Shown here in pieces: positions 1-6,334 of a DNA stretch of 8,192 nt. This DNA comes from JACRBK01 sp964427955 (GTDB lineage: Bacteria > Chloroflexota > Anaerolineae > Aggregatilineales > Aggregatilineaceae). Where the stretch lies: the NCBI GenBank assembly GCA_964427955.1, contig CAYRWY010000268.1:1-8192 (forward strand), written 5' to 3'. Each line of letters starts with the position of its first letter. Position 1 is the first letter of the stretch. The position numbers were made by a program, and so were the translations under genes. The notes beneath the pieces were generated by a model, which saw only the letters and a list, made by a program, of their open reading frames with translations, did no database searches and was not told the DNA's origin.

Positions 1-2
1 TG

Positions 3-884
3 ACGGGCCCCGTCGCGCTGGCCGGCCAGCGCTGCAAGGCCGCGGTGGAGACGGCGGTCGACATCCTCAACACCAAGAATCCCAAGATCAAGGTCCCGCT
101 GGCCGACAAGAAAGGCTGGCTCGAGGGGTACAAGTTCGTGCTCGTGCACACCGACAGCCAGGGCAAGCCCGACGTGGGCAAGGCCGAGGCCGAGCGCCTG
201 ATCAACCAGGAGGGCGTGTGGGCCCTCATCGGCGCCTACAACAGCTCGGTGAGCGGGCCGGCGAGCCTCGTGGCGGAGCGCGCCAAGAAGATCTTCATGT
301 GCGGGGCCTCCAGCGCCGCCTCCCTGACCCAGCGCAAGGAGATGAAGTACTTCTTCCGCACGGCCTCCACGGACGAGGTCGAGTCCCAGGAGTTCGTCGA
401 CGTCCTGCAGTGGCTCAACAAGACCCAGAAGAACGCGAACATCAAGACCCTCGGCATCATCTACGAAAACTCCGTGTTCGGCAAGAACGCCTCCCAGCAG
501 GCCATGCAGGCGGCGGCGGCCGGCAAGCTCCAGGTCGTCGCCGACGTGCCCTTCAACCCCGGCGCCACAAACCTCGACAGCGAGGTGCAGACGCTGAAGT
601 CCAAGAACCCCGACGCCCTTTTCGGGGCCGTGCTGGGCGCGGACTACGCCCTGATGGTCAAGACGATGAAGAAGATGAACTGGGTCCCGAAAGTGTCCCT
701 CAACTACTGCAGCGGCTACCAGGACCCGGTCATCTCCAAGAACGTTGAACACGCAGAAGCCCGATCCATAGTCCGGAAAGGCGTGGTGTGTCCCGCCCGC
801 CAGGTTGACGGCGATCCCATCGGACAGCGCCGCGGCACAGGCCGCGAGGGTGCCGCCGACGGAGCGTATCGCGCGCTCGACTAA
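3..884 (+). CDS. ABC transporter substrate-binding protein (branched-chain amino acid / LivJ-LivK type), 5'-partial and chimeric at its 3' end
   Basis: The frame is open from the window edge and encodes a type 1 periplasmic binding fold (Peripla_BP_6 family), the extracytoplasmic ligand receptor of a branched-chain amino acid or amide ABC importer. Family hallmarks seen in order are TGPVALAGQRCKAAVETAVD near the mature N-terminus, a VLVHTDSQGKPDVGKAEAE segment, the ligand-pocket stretch IGAYNSSVSGPAS, then CGASSAASLTQ, YFFRTASTDE, and the second-lobe stretch IYENSVFGKNASQQ. The signal peptide and true start lie upstream of the window; a GTG at 45 is internal and should not be used as the start. 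Only about 247 family-like codons are present against roughly 380-430 for the family. Resemblance ends at SKN (743). The 46 residues from there to the TAA at 882-884 are antisense to a deacetylase gene and are not a natural C-terminus. Lys is almost always AAG here, unlike the genes to the right. Ligand unknown. Confidence 0.85.
   Translation, partial: TGPVALAGQRCKAAVETAVDILNTKNPKIKVPLADKKGWLEGYKFVLVHTDSQGKPDVGKAEAERLINQEGVWALIGAYNSSVSGPASLVAERAKKIFMCGASSAASLTQRKEMKYFFRTASTDEVESQEFVDVLQWLNKTQKNANIKTLGIIYENSVFGKNASQQAMQAAAAGKLQVVADVPFNPGATNLDSEVQTLKSKNPDALFGAVLGADYALMVKTMKKMNWVPKVSLNYCSGYQDPVISKNVEHAEARSIVRKGVVCPARQVDGDPIGQRRGTGREGAADGAYRALD
743..744. other. Chimeric junction joining two truncated convergent genes
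   Basis: The plus-strand binding protein stays family-like through the AAC codon at 741-743. The minus-strand deacetylase stays family-like down to the AAC codon at 744-746 (read on the minus strand). Both genes therefore lose their 3' parts at the same base. The join falls in the middle of AACGTT (741-746), a 6-bp palindrome. Codon preference also changes here: Lys is AAG to the left and AAA in all three lysines of the deacetylase fragment. This fits an assembly or library chimera. A genuine deletion or translocation is possible but less likely, because the two sides also look compositionally different. Confidence 0.7.
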
Positions 885-1139
885 CTGCGGCGACCAGGGA
901 AAGCCCAGTCGGCGGATTTCTTTCTCACTCAGCGTACCCTGCCGCACTTTGCGCACATAGTCCGGATCGTGCACGCGGCAAAGCTGCTCGTCGGTCGCGG
1001 CGTCCGGGATGTGCAGATCAGCGGGATCGAGAATCGCCTGGGACACGACCTGATCGCGCACCAGGCGATATTTCTGCATGGGGAAGCGGTGATCCGGAGG
1101 CAGCGGCAGCACGAATTGATCACAGTAGAAGGCTTGCAT
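744..1139 (-). CDS. Histone deacetylase family protein, N-terminal fragment (C-terminus lost at junction)
   Basis: Reading the minus strand from ATG at 1139 gives 132 clean codons of a bacterial zinc-dependent deacetylase of the HDAC/AcuC superfamily (arginase-deacetylase fold), which removes acyl groups from lysine or small amines in the cytoplasm. Signatures seen are LPPDHRFPMQKYR (13-25), RVHDPDYV (55-62), RRLGFPWSP (76-84), and VNLAGGTHHAFPD (111-123). The last contains the catalytic His-His pair H118-H119 and is followed by GFCVFN (127-132). Family members are about 300 residues. The zinc ligands (DxH and the distal Asp) and the catalytic Tyr all lie after this point and are missing, so the fragment as it stands could not be active. 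The frame stays open without a stop across the binding-protein DNA to the window edge, so a gene caller may report a false fusion there. The start is set by family alignment; a GAGAG four bases upstream is a weak ribosome site, and an AGGA lies 13 bases upstream. Substrate unknown. Confidence 0.82.
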
Positions 1140-1163
1140 GGCACTCTCATTTTCCTGGCAACG

Positions 1164-1244
1164 CTAGTTCTTAATTTCACAAGCAAGCGGTTTTTCAGAA
1201 CTGTTTTTCCCTTTCAGACCGCCTGCCAATGTAACATAAGACAT
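1164..1244 (-). other. Possible small ORF (26 codons) behind a consensus-like Shine-Dalgarno, in the gap upstream of the deacetylase
   Basis: The 1140-1298 gap is visibly richer in A/T than its neighbours and has no gene of ordinary size. On the minus strand it contains AAGGAGGG (1263-1270). Downstream is a short frame starting at ATG 1244, or at an in-frame CTG at 1256 that sits at about the right distance, and ending in TAG at 1164-1166. The peptide begins MSYVTLAGGLKGK, is lysine-rich and matches nothing I recognise. The ATG is about 19 bases from the GGAGG core, which is too far for efficient initiation, and CTG starts are rare. It may be a leader peptide, a relic or chance. I could not find a convincing -35/-10 pair for the deacetylase in this gap. 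Confidence 0.15.
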
Positions 1245-1298
1245 TGCGAAAATCAGTTTGTGCCCTCCTTAATTCTTAGCACATTCCTGTCAGAATAC

Positions 1299-1326
1299 AA
1301 AATGCCGCCCAGTTGGACGGCATTTT
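1299..1326 (-). terminator. Rho-independent-like terminator of the calcium ATPase gene
   Basis: Starting 18 bases past the ATPase stop codon, the minus-strand transcript can fold AAAAUGCCGUCC-AACU-GGGCGGCAUUUU: a 12-bp stem with one G.U pair and a four-base loop, ending in U4 followed by GU. Read on the plus strand, the same DNA has a C.A mismatch where the minus strand has the G.U pair, so the structure is better formed in the direction in which the ATPase is transcribed. The U-run is short, so termination may be incomplete. It separates the ATPase from the deacetylase gene, which would then need its own promoter. Confidence 0.72.
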
Positions 1327-1343
1327 CCCCTTGAGCGGGTCAT

Positions 1344-4109
1344 TCAGATCGCTTTGTAAGCTTCTTTTTCTGCGCGGTGATACCATCTCAGATAGATTTT
1401 GGTAAGTTCAGCAGAAATCGAAGGTGCCAGGATCAGGGGCAGCAGATAGGCCCAGTGATGCAGACTCAGACTGGTCGTGTCAAAGACGTCTTGCAGGAAG
1501 GGAACGTACACGACCAACAGGAGCAGCAGCAGCGACGTCGAGGCGGCGTACTGCATGAATTTGTTGCCCAGCGGGCCGATTTTGAGCAGAGAAATCATTT
1601 CAGAGCGCGCCGTGTAAGCACAGGCGACCTCTGCCGCCGAAAGCGTGACGAACGCCATCGTGCGGGCCAGGTCCCAACTCCCCTGCATCAGGTGGCGTCC
1701 CAGCGCGAAGCTGGCGAGCGTGACCGCTGTCAGCACAATCGTCTGGATGATCATGCCGACCCGCATGTTGTAATTGATGATCGGCTCTTTGACCGGACGT
1801 GGCGGATAATCCATGATGTCGGGGTCGCCTTTTTCGACGCCCAGGGCCAGCGCGGGCGCACCATCGGTCAGCAGGTTCAGCCAGAGAAGCTGGATCGGCG
1901 TCAGCGGGGACGGCGCCCCGATCAGCGTGGCCAGGAAGATCACGGCGATCTCGGCCAGGTTGCAGCTCAGCAGGAAGTAGACGAATTTGCGGATGTTGGC
2001 GTAGATCACCCTGCCCTGCTCGACGGCGGACACGATGCTGACGTAGTTGTCGTCGGTGAGCACCATGTCGGCGGTTTCTTTGGACACGTCGGTCCCGGTG
2101 ATGCCCATCGCGACGCCGATGCTGGCCCGCTTGAGCGCCGGGGCGTCATTGATCCCATCGCCGGTCATGGCCACGACGTGATCGCGCGCGCGGAAGGCTT
2201 CTACGATGCGGACCTTGTGCTCCGGCGAGACGCGGGCAAAGACGTCCACGTGATCGATCATCTCGGCCAGGGCGGCGGGCGACATCTGCTCGACTTCGCT
2301 GCCCTTGACGACGCGGCCATTGGCCCGCAGCAGCCCAATCTGATCGGCGATGGCGCGGGCGGTGTCGGGATAGTCGCCGGTGACCATGACGGTGCGGATT
2401 CCGGCGTGGCGAGCTTTTTCGATGGCGGGCTTGACTTCGGGCCGGGCGGGATCGATCATGGCCGAGAGGCCGATCAGCGTCAGCCCTTGCTCGATGGTTT
2501 CCGGCGTGATCTCGCCGGGCAGCACGTCCCAGGTCCGCTGTGCGACGGCCAGCACCCGCAGCGCTTGCCCGGCCATCTCGGCATTCGCGCGCTGGATACT
2601 CTCGCGCTGGGCGGCGGTGAGCGGGATCACGCGGCCCTGGTCCAGGATGGTGGCGCAGTGTTCGAGCACGATTTCCGGCGCGCCCTTGGTAAACACGATG
2701 CTGCCGCCGTCCGGGTTGGTGTGGCAGGTGCTCATGCGCTTGCGCGTCGCGTCGAAGGGGATCTCGTTGATGCGGGGATAGGCGGCGTCCAGGGCGTCGC
2801 GGGTGAGATGGGCTTTGGCCGCGGCGATGACCAGCGCGCCTTCAGTGGGATCGCCGATGATCTTGTAGCCGTTGTTGGATTCTGCTTCGGGGCGCGCGTC
2901 ACTGCACAGCACGCCGCCCACCAACAAGCGGTGCAGGTCCGGCGACCGGAGGGGATCGACGGCTTCGCTGTCCCGATAGATCGCGCCCGCCGGGTTGTAA
3001 CCGTGCCCGGAGACCGTCAGGTATTCGCCATCCACGTACAGCTTGACGACGGTCATCTGGTTCTGCGTCAGCGTGCCGGTCTTGTCGGAGCAGATGGCCG
3101 AGGCGCTGCCCAGTGTCTCGACGGCGGGCAGGCGGCGGATCAGGGCATTGCGGCGGATCATCTCGCGCATCCCGATGGCCAGGTTGATAGTCACGATGGC
3201 GGGCAGCCCTTCCGGCACGGCGGCGATGGCCAGCGCGACCGCCGTCAGCAGTGCCACCTTGAAGGCTTCGGTCAGTTCGACGTTTTCGGACGTCATTTCG
3301 CGGGCGAAGATGACAACCCCGACCAGCAGGCAGATCGCCAGCGCGCCGATGCTCAGCGTGCGGCCCAACTGGTCCAGGCGCTGCTGGAGCGGCGTGTCTT
3401 CGTCTTCGGTGGTCTGGATCAGGTCGGCGATCTTGCCGATCTCGGTCTGCATCCCGGTGCTGACGACAACGGCCCTGCCGCGCCCATAGGCGGCGGTGGT
3501 GCCGGTGTAGGCCATGTTCCTGCGATCTCCGATCACGGCGTCACTGGCGACAGGGGCGTCGGCCCGCTTATCGACGGGGACCGATTCCCCAGTCAGGGAC
3601 GCTTCGTCGATCTTGAGGTTGACGGCTTCGATCAGCCGTACGTCCGCCGGGATGTGGTTGCCCGCTTCCAGGATCACGACGTCGCCGGGCACGACGTCGC
3701 TGGCGGGGATCGGGTGTTGGTGACCGCCGCGCAGCACCAGCGCCTCAGGAGCCGTCAACCGGCGCAGGGCAGCCAGGGCTTCTTCGGCTTTGCCCTCCTG
3801 GATCACGCCCAGGACGCCGTTGAGCGCCACAATTGCGGCAATCGCCGCCGCCTCGATCCAGTCGCCCAGGATGGCCGACAGCAGCGCGGCGAAGATCAGG
3901 ACATAGATCACGAAGCTCTGGAACTGCGACAGCAGGCGCTGCCAGAAGGTGGGACGGGGCTGCTCGCGCAGCGCGTTGGGACCCACCTGCCCCAACCGGG
4001 CTGCCGCTTCAGATTCCGAAAGTCCTTGGTTGGCATCAGTGTGGAGGGCGTCCAGGACGTCCTGCAAGGGGCGGGAGTGCCAGGGTGCAGAAGAAGTTGT
4101 ATCTTGCAT
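1344..4109 (-). CDS. Calcium-transporting P-type ATPase, SERCA-like (type IIA)
   Basis: A complete 921-residue P2-type ATPase that would pump Ca2+ out of the cytoplasm across the inner membrane at the cost of ATP. In order: cation-transporter N-terminal domain (about 9-80), actuator loop LTGES (172-176), M4 ion motif PEGLP (299-303), phosphorylation motif DKTGTLT (Asp342), nucleotide-binding KGAPE (475-479), MVTGD (575-579), hinge TGDGINDAP (649-657), and six C-terminal helices. Calcium ligands known from SERCA are all matched: E300 in M4, N717 and E720 in M5, N745/T748/D749 in M6 (NLLTDG), and E827 in M8. The M8 Glu points to SERCA-like two-ion binding rather than the PMCA type. An ATG at 4220 would add 37 residues, but they are unlike the family and run back through the candidate promoter. 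I therefore chose ATG 4109, whose MQDTTSSAPWHSRPLQDVL matches where such pumps begin. AAGGA lies 12 bases upstream. It is transcribed alone, divergent from the helicase genes. Confidence 0.93.
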   Translation of the reverse strand: MQDTTSSAPWHSRPLQDVLDALHTDANQGLSESEAAARLGQVGPNALREQPRPTFWQRLLSQFQSFVIYVLIFAALLSAILGDWIEAAAIAAIVALNGVLGVIQEGKAEEALAALRRLTAPEALVLRGGHQHPIPASDVVPGDVVILEAGNHIPADVRLIEAVNLKIDEASLTGESVPVDKRADAPVASDAVIGDRRNMAYTGTTAAYGRGRAVVVSTGMQTEIGKIADLIQTTEDEDTPLQQRLDQLGRTLSIGALAICLLVGVVIFAREMTSENVELTEAFKVALLTAVALAIAAVPEGLPAIVTINLAIGMREMIRRNALIRRLPAVETLGSASAICSDKTGTLTQNQMTVVKLYVDGEYLTVSGHGYNPAGAIYRDSEAVDPLRSPDLHRLLVGGVLCSDARPEAESNNGYKIIGDPTEGALVIAAAKAHLTRDALDAAYPRINEIPFDATRKRMSTCHTNPDGGSIVFTKGAPEIVLEHCATILDQGRVIPLTAAQRESIQRANAEMAGQALRVLAVAQRTWDVLPGEITPETIEQGLTLIGLSAMIDPARPEVKPAIEKARHAGIRTVMVTGDYPDTARAIADQIGLLRANGRVVKGSEVEQMSPAALAEMIDHVDVFARVSPEHKVRIVEAFRARDHVVAMTGDGINDAPALKRASIGVAMGITGTDVSKETADMVLTDDNYVSIVSAVEQGRVIYANIRKFVYFLLSCNLAEIAVIFLATLIGAPSPLTPIQLLWLNLLTDGAPALALGVEKGDPDIMDYPPRPVKEPIINYNMRVGMIIQTIVLTAVTLASFALGRHLMQGSWDLARTMAFVTLSAAEVACAYTARSEMISLLKIGPLGNKFMQYAASTSLLLLLLVVYVPFLQDVFDTTSLSLHHWAYLLPLILAPSISAELTKIYLRWYHRAEKEAYKAI

Positions 4110-4152
4110 GAAGGTTGATCGTCCTTGTCGATTCGCGAACCCATCAAGCCAA

Positions 4153-4158
4153 CCTCCT
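4153..4158 (-). promoter_or_regulatory. Consensus Shine-Dalgarno AGGAGG that points to an ATG out of frame with the ATPase
   Basis: On the minus strand AGGAGG is followed after 8 bases by ATG (4144-4142), the best-looking translation start in the ATPase leader. That ATG is out of frame with the ATPase start at 4109 (offset 35 bases) and opens a frame that runs into the ATPase gene as a shadow, ending near 3908. Either the ATPase uses its weaker AAGGA, or a short leader is translated, or one base is wrong between 4109 and 4144. Part of this element would be lost if transcription started seven or so bases beyond the TATTAT at 4159-4164. Confidence 0.35.
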
Positions 4159-4188
4159 ATAATAGCCCAGTGCACTGTTGGGCTGCAA
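4159..4188 (-). promoter_or_regulatory. Candidate sigma-70-type promoter for the calcium ATPase
   Basis: On the minus strand TTGCAG (4183-4188) and TATTAT (4159-4164) are separated by 18 bases. The -10 is one mismatch from TATAAT, while the -35 matches TTGACA only in its TTG. The same AT core reads TATAAT on the plus strand (4158-4163), but there no -35 is found at 16-18 bases. The element lies about 50 bases upstream of the ATPase ATG in a 152-base divergent intergenic region. Confidence 0.35.
4165..4183. promoter_or_regulatory. Operator-like palindrome inside the promoter spacer
   Basis: CAGTGCACTG (4168-4177) is a perfect 10-bp palindrome. An outer GCCCA (4165-4169) and TGGGC (4179-4183) form a second, overlapping inverted repeat around it. 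Both sit between the candidate -35 and -10 of the minus-strand promoter, a common place for a dimeric repressor site. No regulator is encoded in the window, so the binding protein is unknown, and a chance palindrome of this length cannot be excluded. Confidence 0.3.
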
Positions 4189-4261
4189 TGGGGAGGTTTT
4201 CGCTGTATCATTGCAAGCATGTTATATTCTGGAAATAGAACGTATGTTTTTATAGGACATC

Positions 4262-6334
4262 ATGGCACAAACACGATTCATCGAAGGCCCGGCGGGGACC
4301 GGAAAAACCACCACCGCCATCCAACATATCCGCGATCTACTGAACGAGGGTGCAGCACCGGAGACGCTGCTCGTCCTGGTCCCGCAGCGCACGCTCGGCC
4401 AACCGTATCAGGCCGCGTTCGCGAGCGCGGATTGGCCGGATGGCACGCCCATCGACGTGGTGACGCTGGGCGGGTTGGCGCGGCGCGGGCTGGAAACATT
4501 CTGGCCGCAGATCGCCGCCGAGGCCGGTTTTCCCCACCCCGACCTGGAGCCGCTGTTCCTGACCATCGAGACGGCGCAGTATTTCATGGCGGGCTTCGTG
4601 AATGAGGCCGTCAAGACCGGGGTCTTCGACAGCCTGAGCATCACCCCGGCCAGCATCATGCGCCAGACGTTGGACAACCTGTCGAAAGCCGCCGTCAACC
4701 GCCTGTCGCTGGAAGAGGTCACAGACCGGCTGATCGCGGCGTGGGGCGACCGGCATTCCAGCCGCCCACCGGTGTACCGCGCCGGGCTGGACGTGGCGCG
4801 GCGCTTCCGGGCGTACTGCGTGGAAAACAGCCTGCTCGACTTTTCGTTGCAAATCGAGCTGTTCATGGACCGGCTGCTGCGCGATCCGCTGTACCAGGAG
4901 TATTTTCGTGCGCGCTGCCGTCACCTGATCGCGGACAATCTCGAAGAAAGCTTCCCAGTGGTTGCGGATTTCGTGCGCTGGGCGTGGGACGATCTCGACT
5001 CGGCGCTGCTGCTGTACGACAGCGACGCGGGTTACCGCCTGTTCCTGGGGGCGGACCCGGAGGGAATGCAGAAGTTGAAGGCCCTGTGCAAGACGAAATC
5101 GACGCGCAAAAAGCCGGTGAAGACGTCCGCGGCGATGGTCGCGCTGGCGCACGAATTCGCGCTGGTCGTGGGCCAAAAATCCCCGCTGCCGCCGGATCTA
5201 TCCACCAATCCGCGCAAGGGCCTGACCTACGCGTCGCACAAGTTCTACCCGCAAATGCTGGACGGGGTGGTCGAACAGGTGGCGGCGCTGGTCAAAAAAG
5301 GTGTACCGCCGCGCGAGATCGTGATCCTCGCGCCGTTTTTGGGCGATTCGCTGCGCTTTGCGCTGACCACCCGGCTGGCCGAGCGCGGGATCGAGACGGT
5401 GTCGCACCGGCCTTCGCGCGCCGTGCGGGACGAACCGGCGGCGCGGGCGATCCTGACGCTGATGGCGCTGGCGCATCCCGAATGGGAGATGCATCCCCCG
5501 GCGGCGGACGTAGTGGACATGCTGCACCAGGCTATCGAAGAACTGGACCCGATCCGGGCGTGGCTGCTGGCACAGATCGTCTACCGGCCCAACCGGGCGG
5601 AACTGGGATCGTTCGACGCGATCCAGCCCGCGACGCAGCAGCGCATCACCTACCGCGCCGGGGAGAAGTTCGAGCACCTGCGCGCCTGGCTGAGCGCGTA
5701 CCAGTCCGGCGAGGAACGGCTGCCGCCCGATCATTTTCTCAGCCGGATTTTTGGGGAAGTGCTGGCCCAGCCGGGCTACGGCTTTCACGCTCACCTGGAT
5801 GCCGGGCGCGTCGTGGCGGAACTGGTCGAGTCGGCGCGCAAATTCCGGCAGACGGTCTATCCCCAGGGCGCGGACGACTGGTCCCGCATGGCGAAAGACT
5901 ATTTCGAACTGGTGCAGCAGGGTCTGCTCGCGGCGCTGTACGTGGCAAGCTGGCGGGACGAGGAAAAAGACGCCGTGTTCGTGGCCCCGGCCTACACCTT
6001 TTTGATGCGCAACCGCTGGGTGGATTATCAGTTCTGGCTGGACGTGGGCAGCGCCAACTGGGCCGAACGCCTGGAACAACCGCTGACCCATCCCTACGTG
6101 CTGCGGCGGGATCACCCGGCAGGATGCAAGTGGACCGACGACGACGAAATCGAAGCGCGAGACGAGGCGCTGCGCCGCCTGATGGTAGGACTGGCGCGGC
6201 GCTGCCGGAAAAAGGTGTACGCCGCGATTGCCGACCTGAGCGAGCAGGGCTACGAGCAGCGCGGGCCGCTGCTGCAAGTGATCCAGCAGATCATCCAGCG
6301 CCATACGCCCGAAACCGAGGACGATGAAGCATGA
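4262..6334 (+). CDS. UvrD-like superfamily 1 helicase subunit with degenerate motifs II and III (AddB-like inactive-motor candidate)
   Basis: A 690-residue SF1 protein of the UvrD/RecB/AddB kind, expected to act on DNA ends or junctions in the cytoplasm. Walker A GPAGTGKTT (9-17) is intact and VLVPQRTLG (38-46) fits motif Ia. HLIADNLEES (221-230) aligns with the HLLVDEYQDT type of motif II but has Asn226 where the catalytic Glu belongs. Residues 253-265 (DSDAGYRLFLGAD) align without gaps to PcrA-type motif III DADQSIYRWRGAD with Ala256 replacing Gln. IVILAPF (353-359) fits the start of domain 2A. LMVGLARRCRKKVY (640-653) fits motif VI with Arg646 at the arginine-finger position. The protein ends soon after motif VI, so no C-terminal nuclease is present (AddB is about 1,150 residues), and no iron-sulfur cysteine cluster is visible. 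AGGA four bases before the ATG supports the start. The stop overlaps the next start as ATGA. It may bind ATP without turning it over; substrate unproven. Confidence 0.8.
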   Translation: MAQTRFIEGPAGTGKTTTAIQHIRDLLNEGAAPETLLVLVPQRTLGQPYQAAFASADWPDGTPIDVVTLGGLARRGLETFWPQIAAEAGFPHPDLEPLFLTIETAQYFMAGFVNEAVKTGVFDSLSITPASIMRQTLDNLSKAAVNRLSLEEVTDRLIAAWGDRHSSRPPVYRAGLDVARRFRAYCVENSLLDFSLQIELFMDRLLRDPLYQEYFRARCRHLIADNLEESFPVVADFVRWAWDDLDSALLLYDSDAGYRLFLGADPEGMQKLKALCKTKSTRKKPVKTSAAMVALAHEFALVVGQKSPLPPDLSTNPRKGLTYASHKFYPQMLDGVVEQVAALVKKGVPPREIVILAPFLGDSLRFALTTRLAERGIETVSHRPSRAVRDEPAARAILTLMALAHPEWEMHPPAADVVDMLHQAIEELDPIRAWLLAQIVYRPNRAELGSFDAIQPATQQRITYRAGEKFEHLRAWLSAYQSGEERLPPDHFLSRIFGEVLAQPGYGFHAHLDAGRVVAELVESARKFRQTVYPQGADDWSRMAKDYFELVQQGLLAALYVASWRDEEKDAVFVAPAYTFLMRNRWVDYQFWLDVGSANWAERLEQPLTHPYVLRRDHPAGCKWTDDDEIEARDEALRRLMVGLARRCRKKVYAAIADLSEQGYEQRGPLLQVIQQIIQRHTPETEDDEA

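Noticed and set aside
969..1334. A 121-codon plus-strand frame across the deacetylase start and the gap to its right
   Set aside because: Its first half is antisense to the deacetylase and its end runs through the terminator hairpin; no ribosome site or domain was seen.
1377..4118. A 913-codon open frame on the plus strand opposite the calcium ATPase
   Set aside because: It is exactly antisense to a gene with all P-type ATPase motifs, is abnormally rich in Asp, Gly, Gln, Arg and His, and shows no recognisable domain; it is a shadow of high GC codon bias.
4158..4163. Plus-strand TATAAT as a promoter for the helicase operon
   Set aside because: A perfect -10 hexamer, but no -35 resembling TTGACA lies 16-18 bases upstream; other AT-rich hexamers nearer the gene (such as TATATT at 4223-4228) are no better supported, so the operon promoter is left unassigned.
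4110..4220. A 37-residue N-terminal extension of the ATPase from ATG 4220
   Set aside because: The extra residues do not resemble the family, and the segment contains the candidate -35, -10 and palindrome.
5198..6304. A 368-codon minus-strand frame opposite the first helicase
   Set aside because: Antisense composition (Gln, Arg, His rich) with no domain signature.
4741..6327. A 528-codon plus-strand frame inside the first helicase gene
   Set aside because: Gly/Arg/Ala-rich out-of-frame shadow; the 690-codon frame contains the Walker A and motif VI sequences and the coupled stop.
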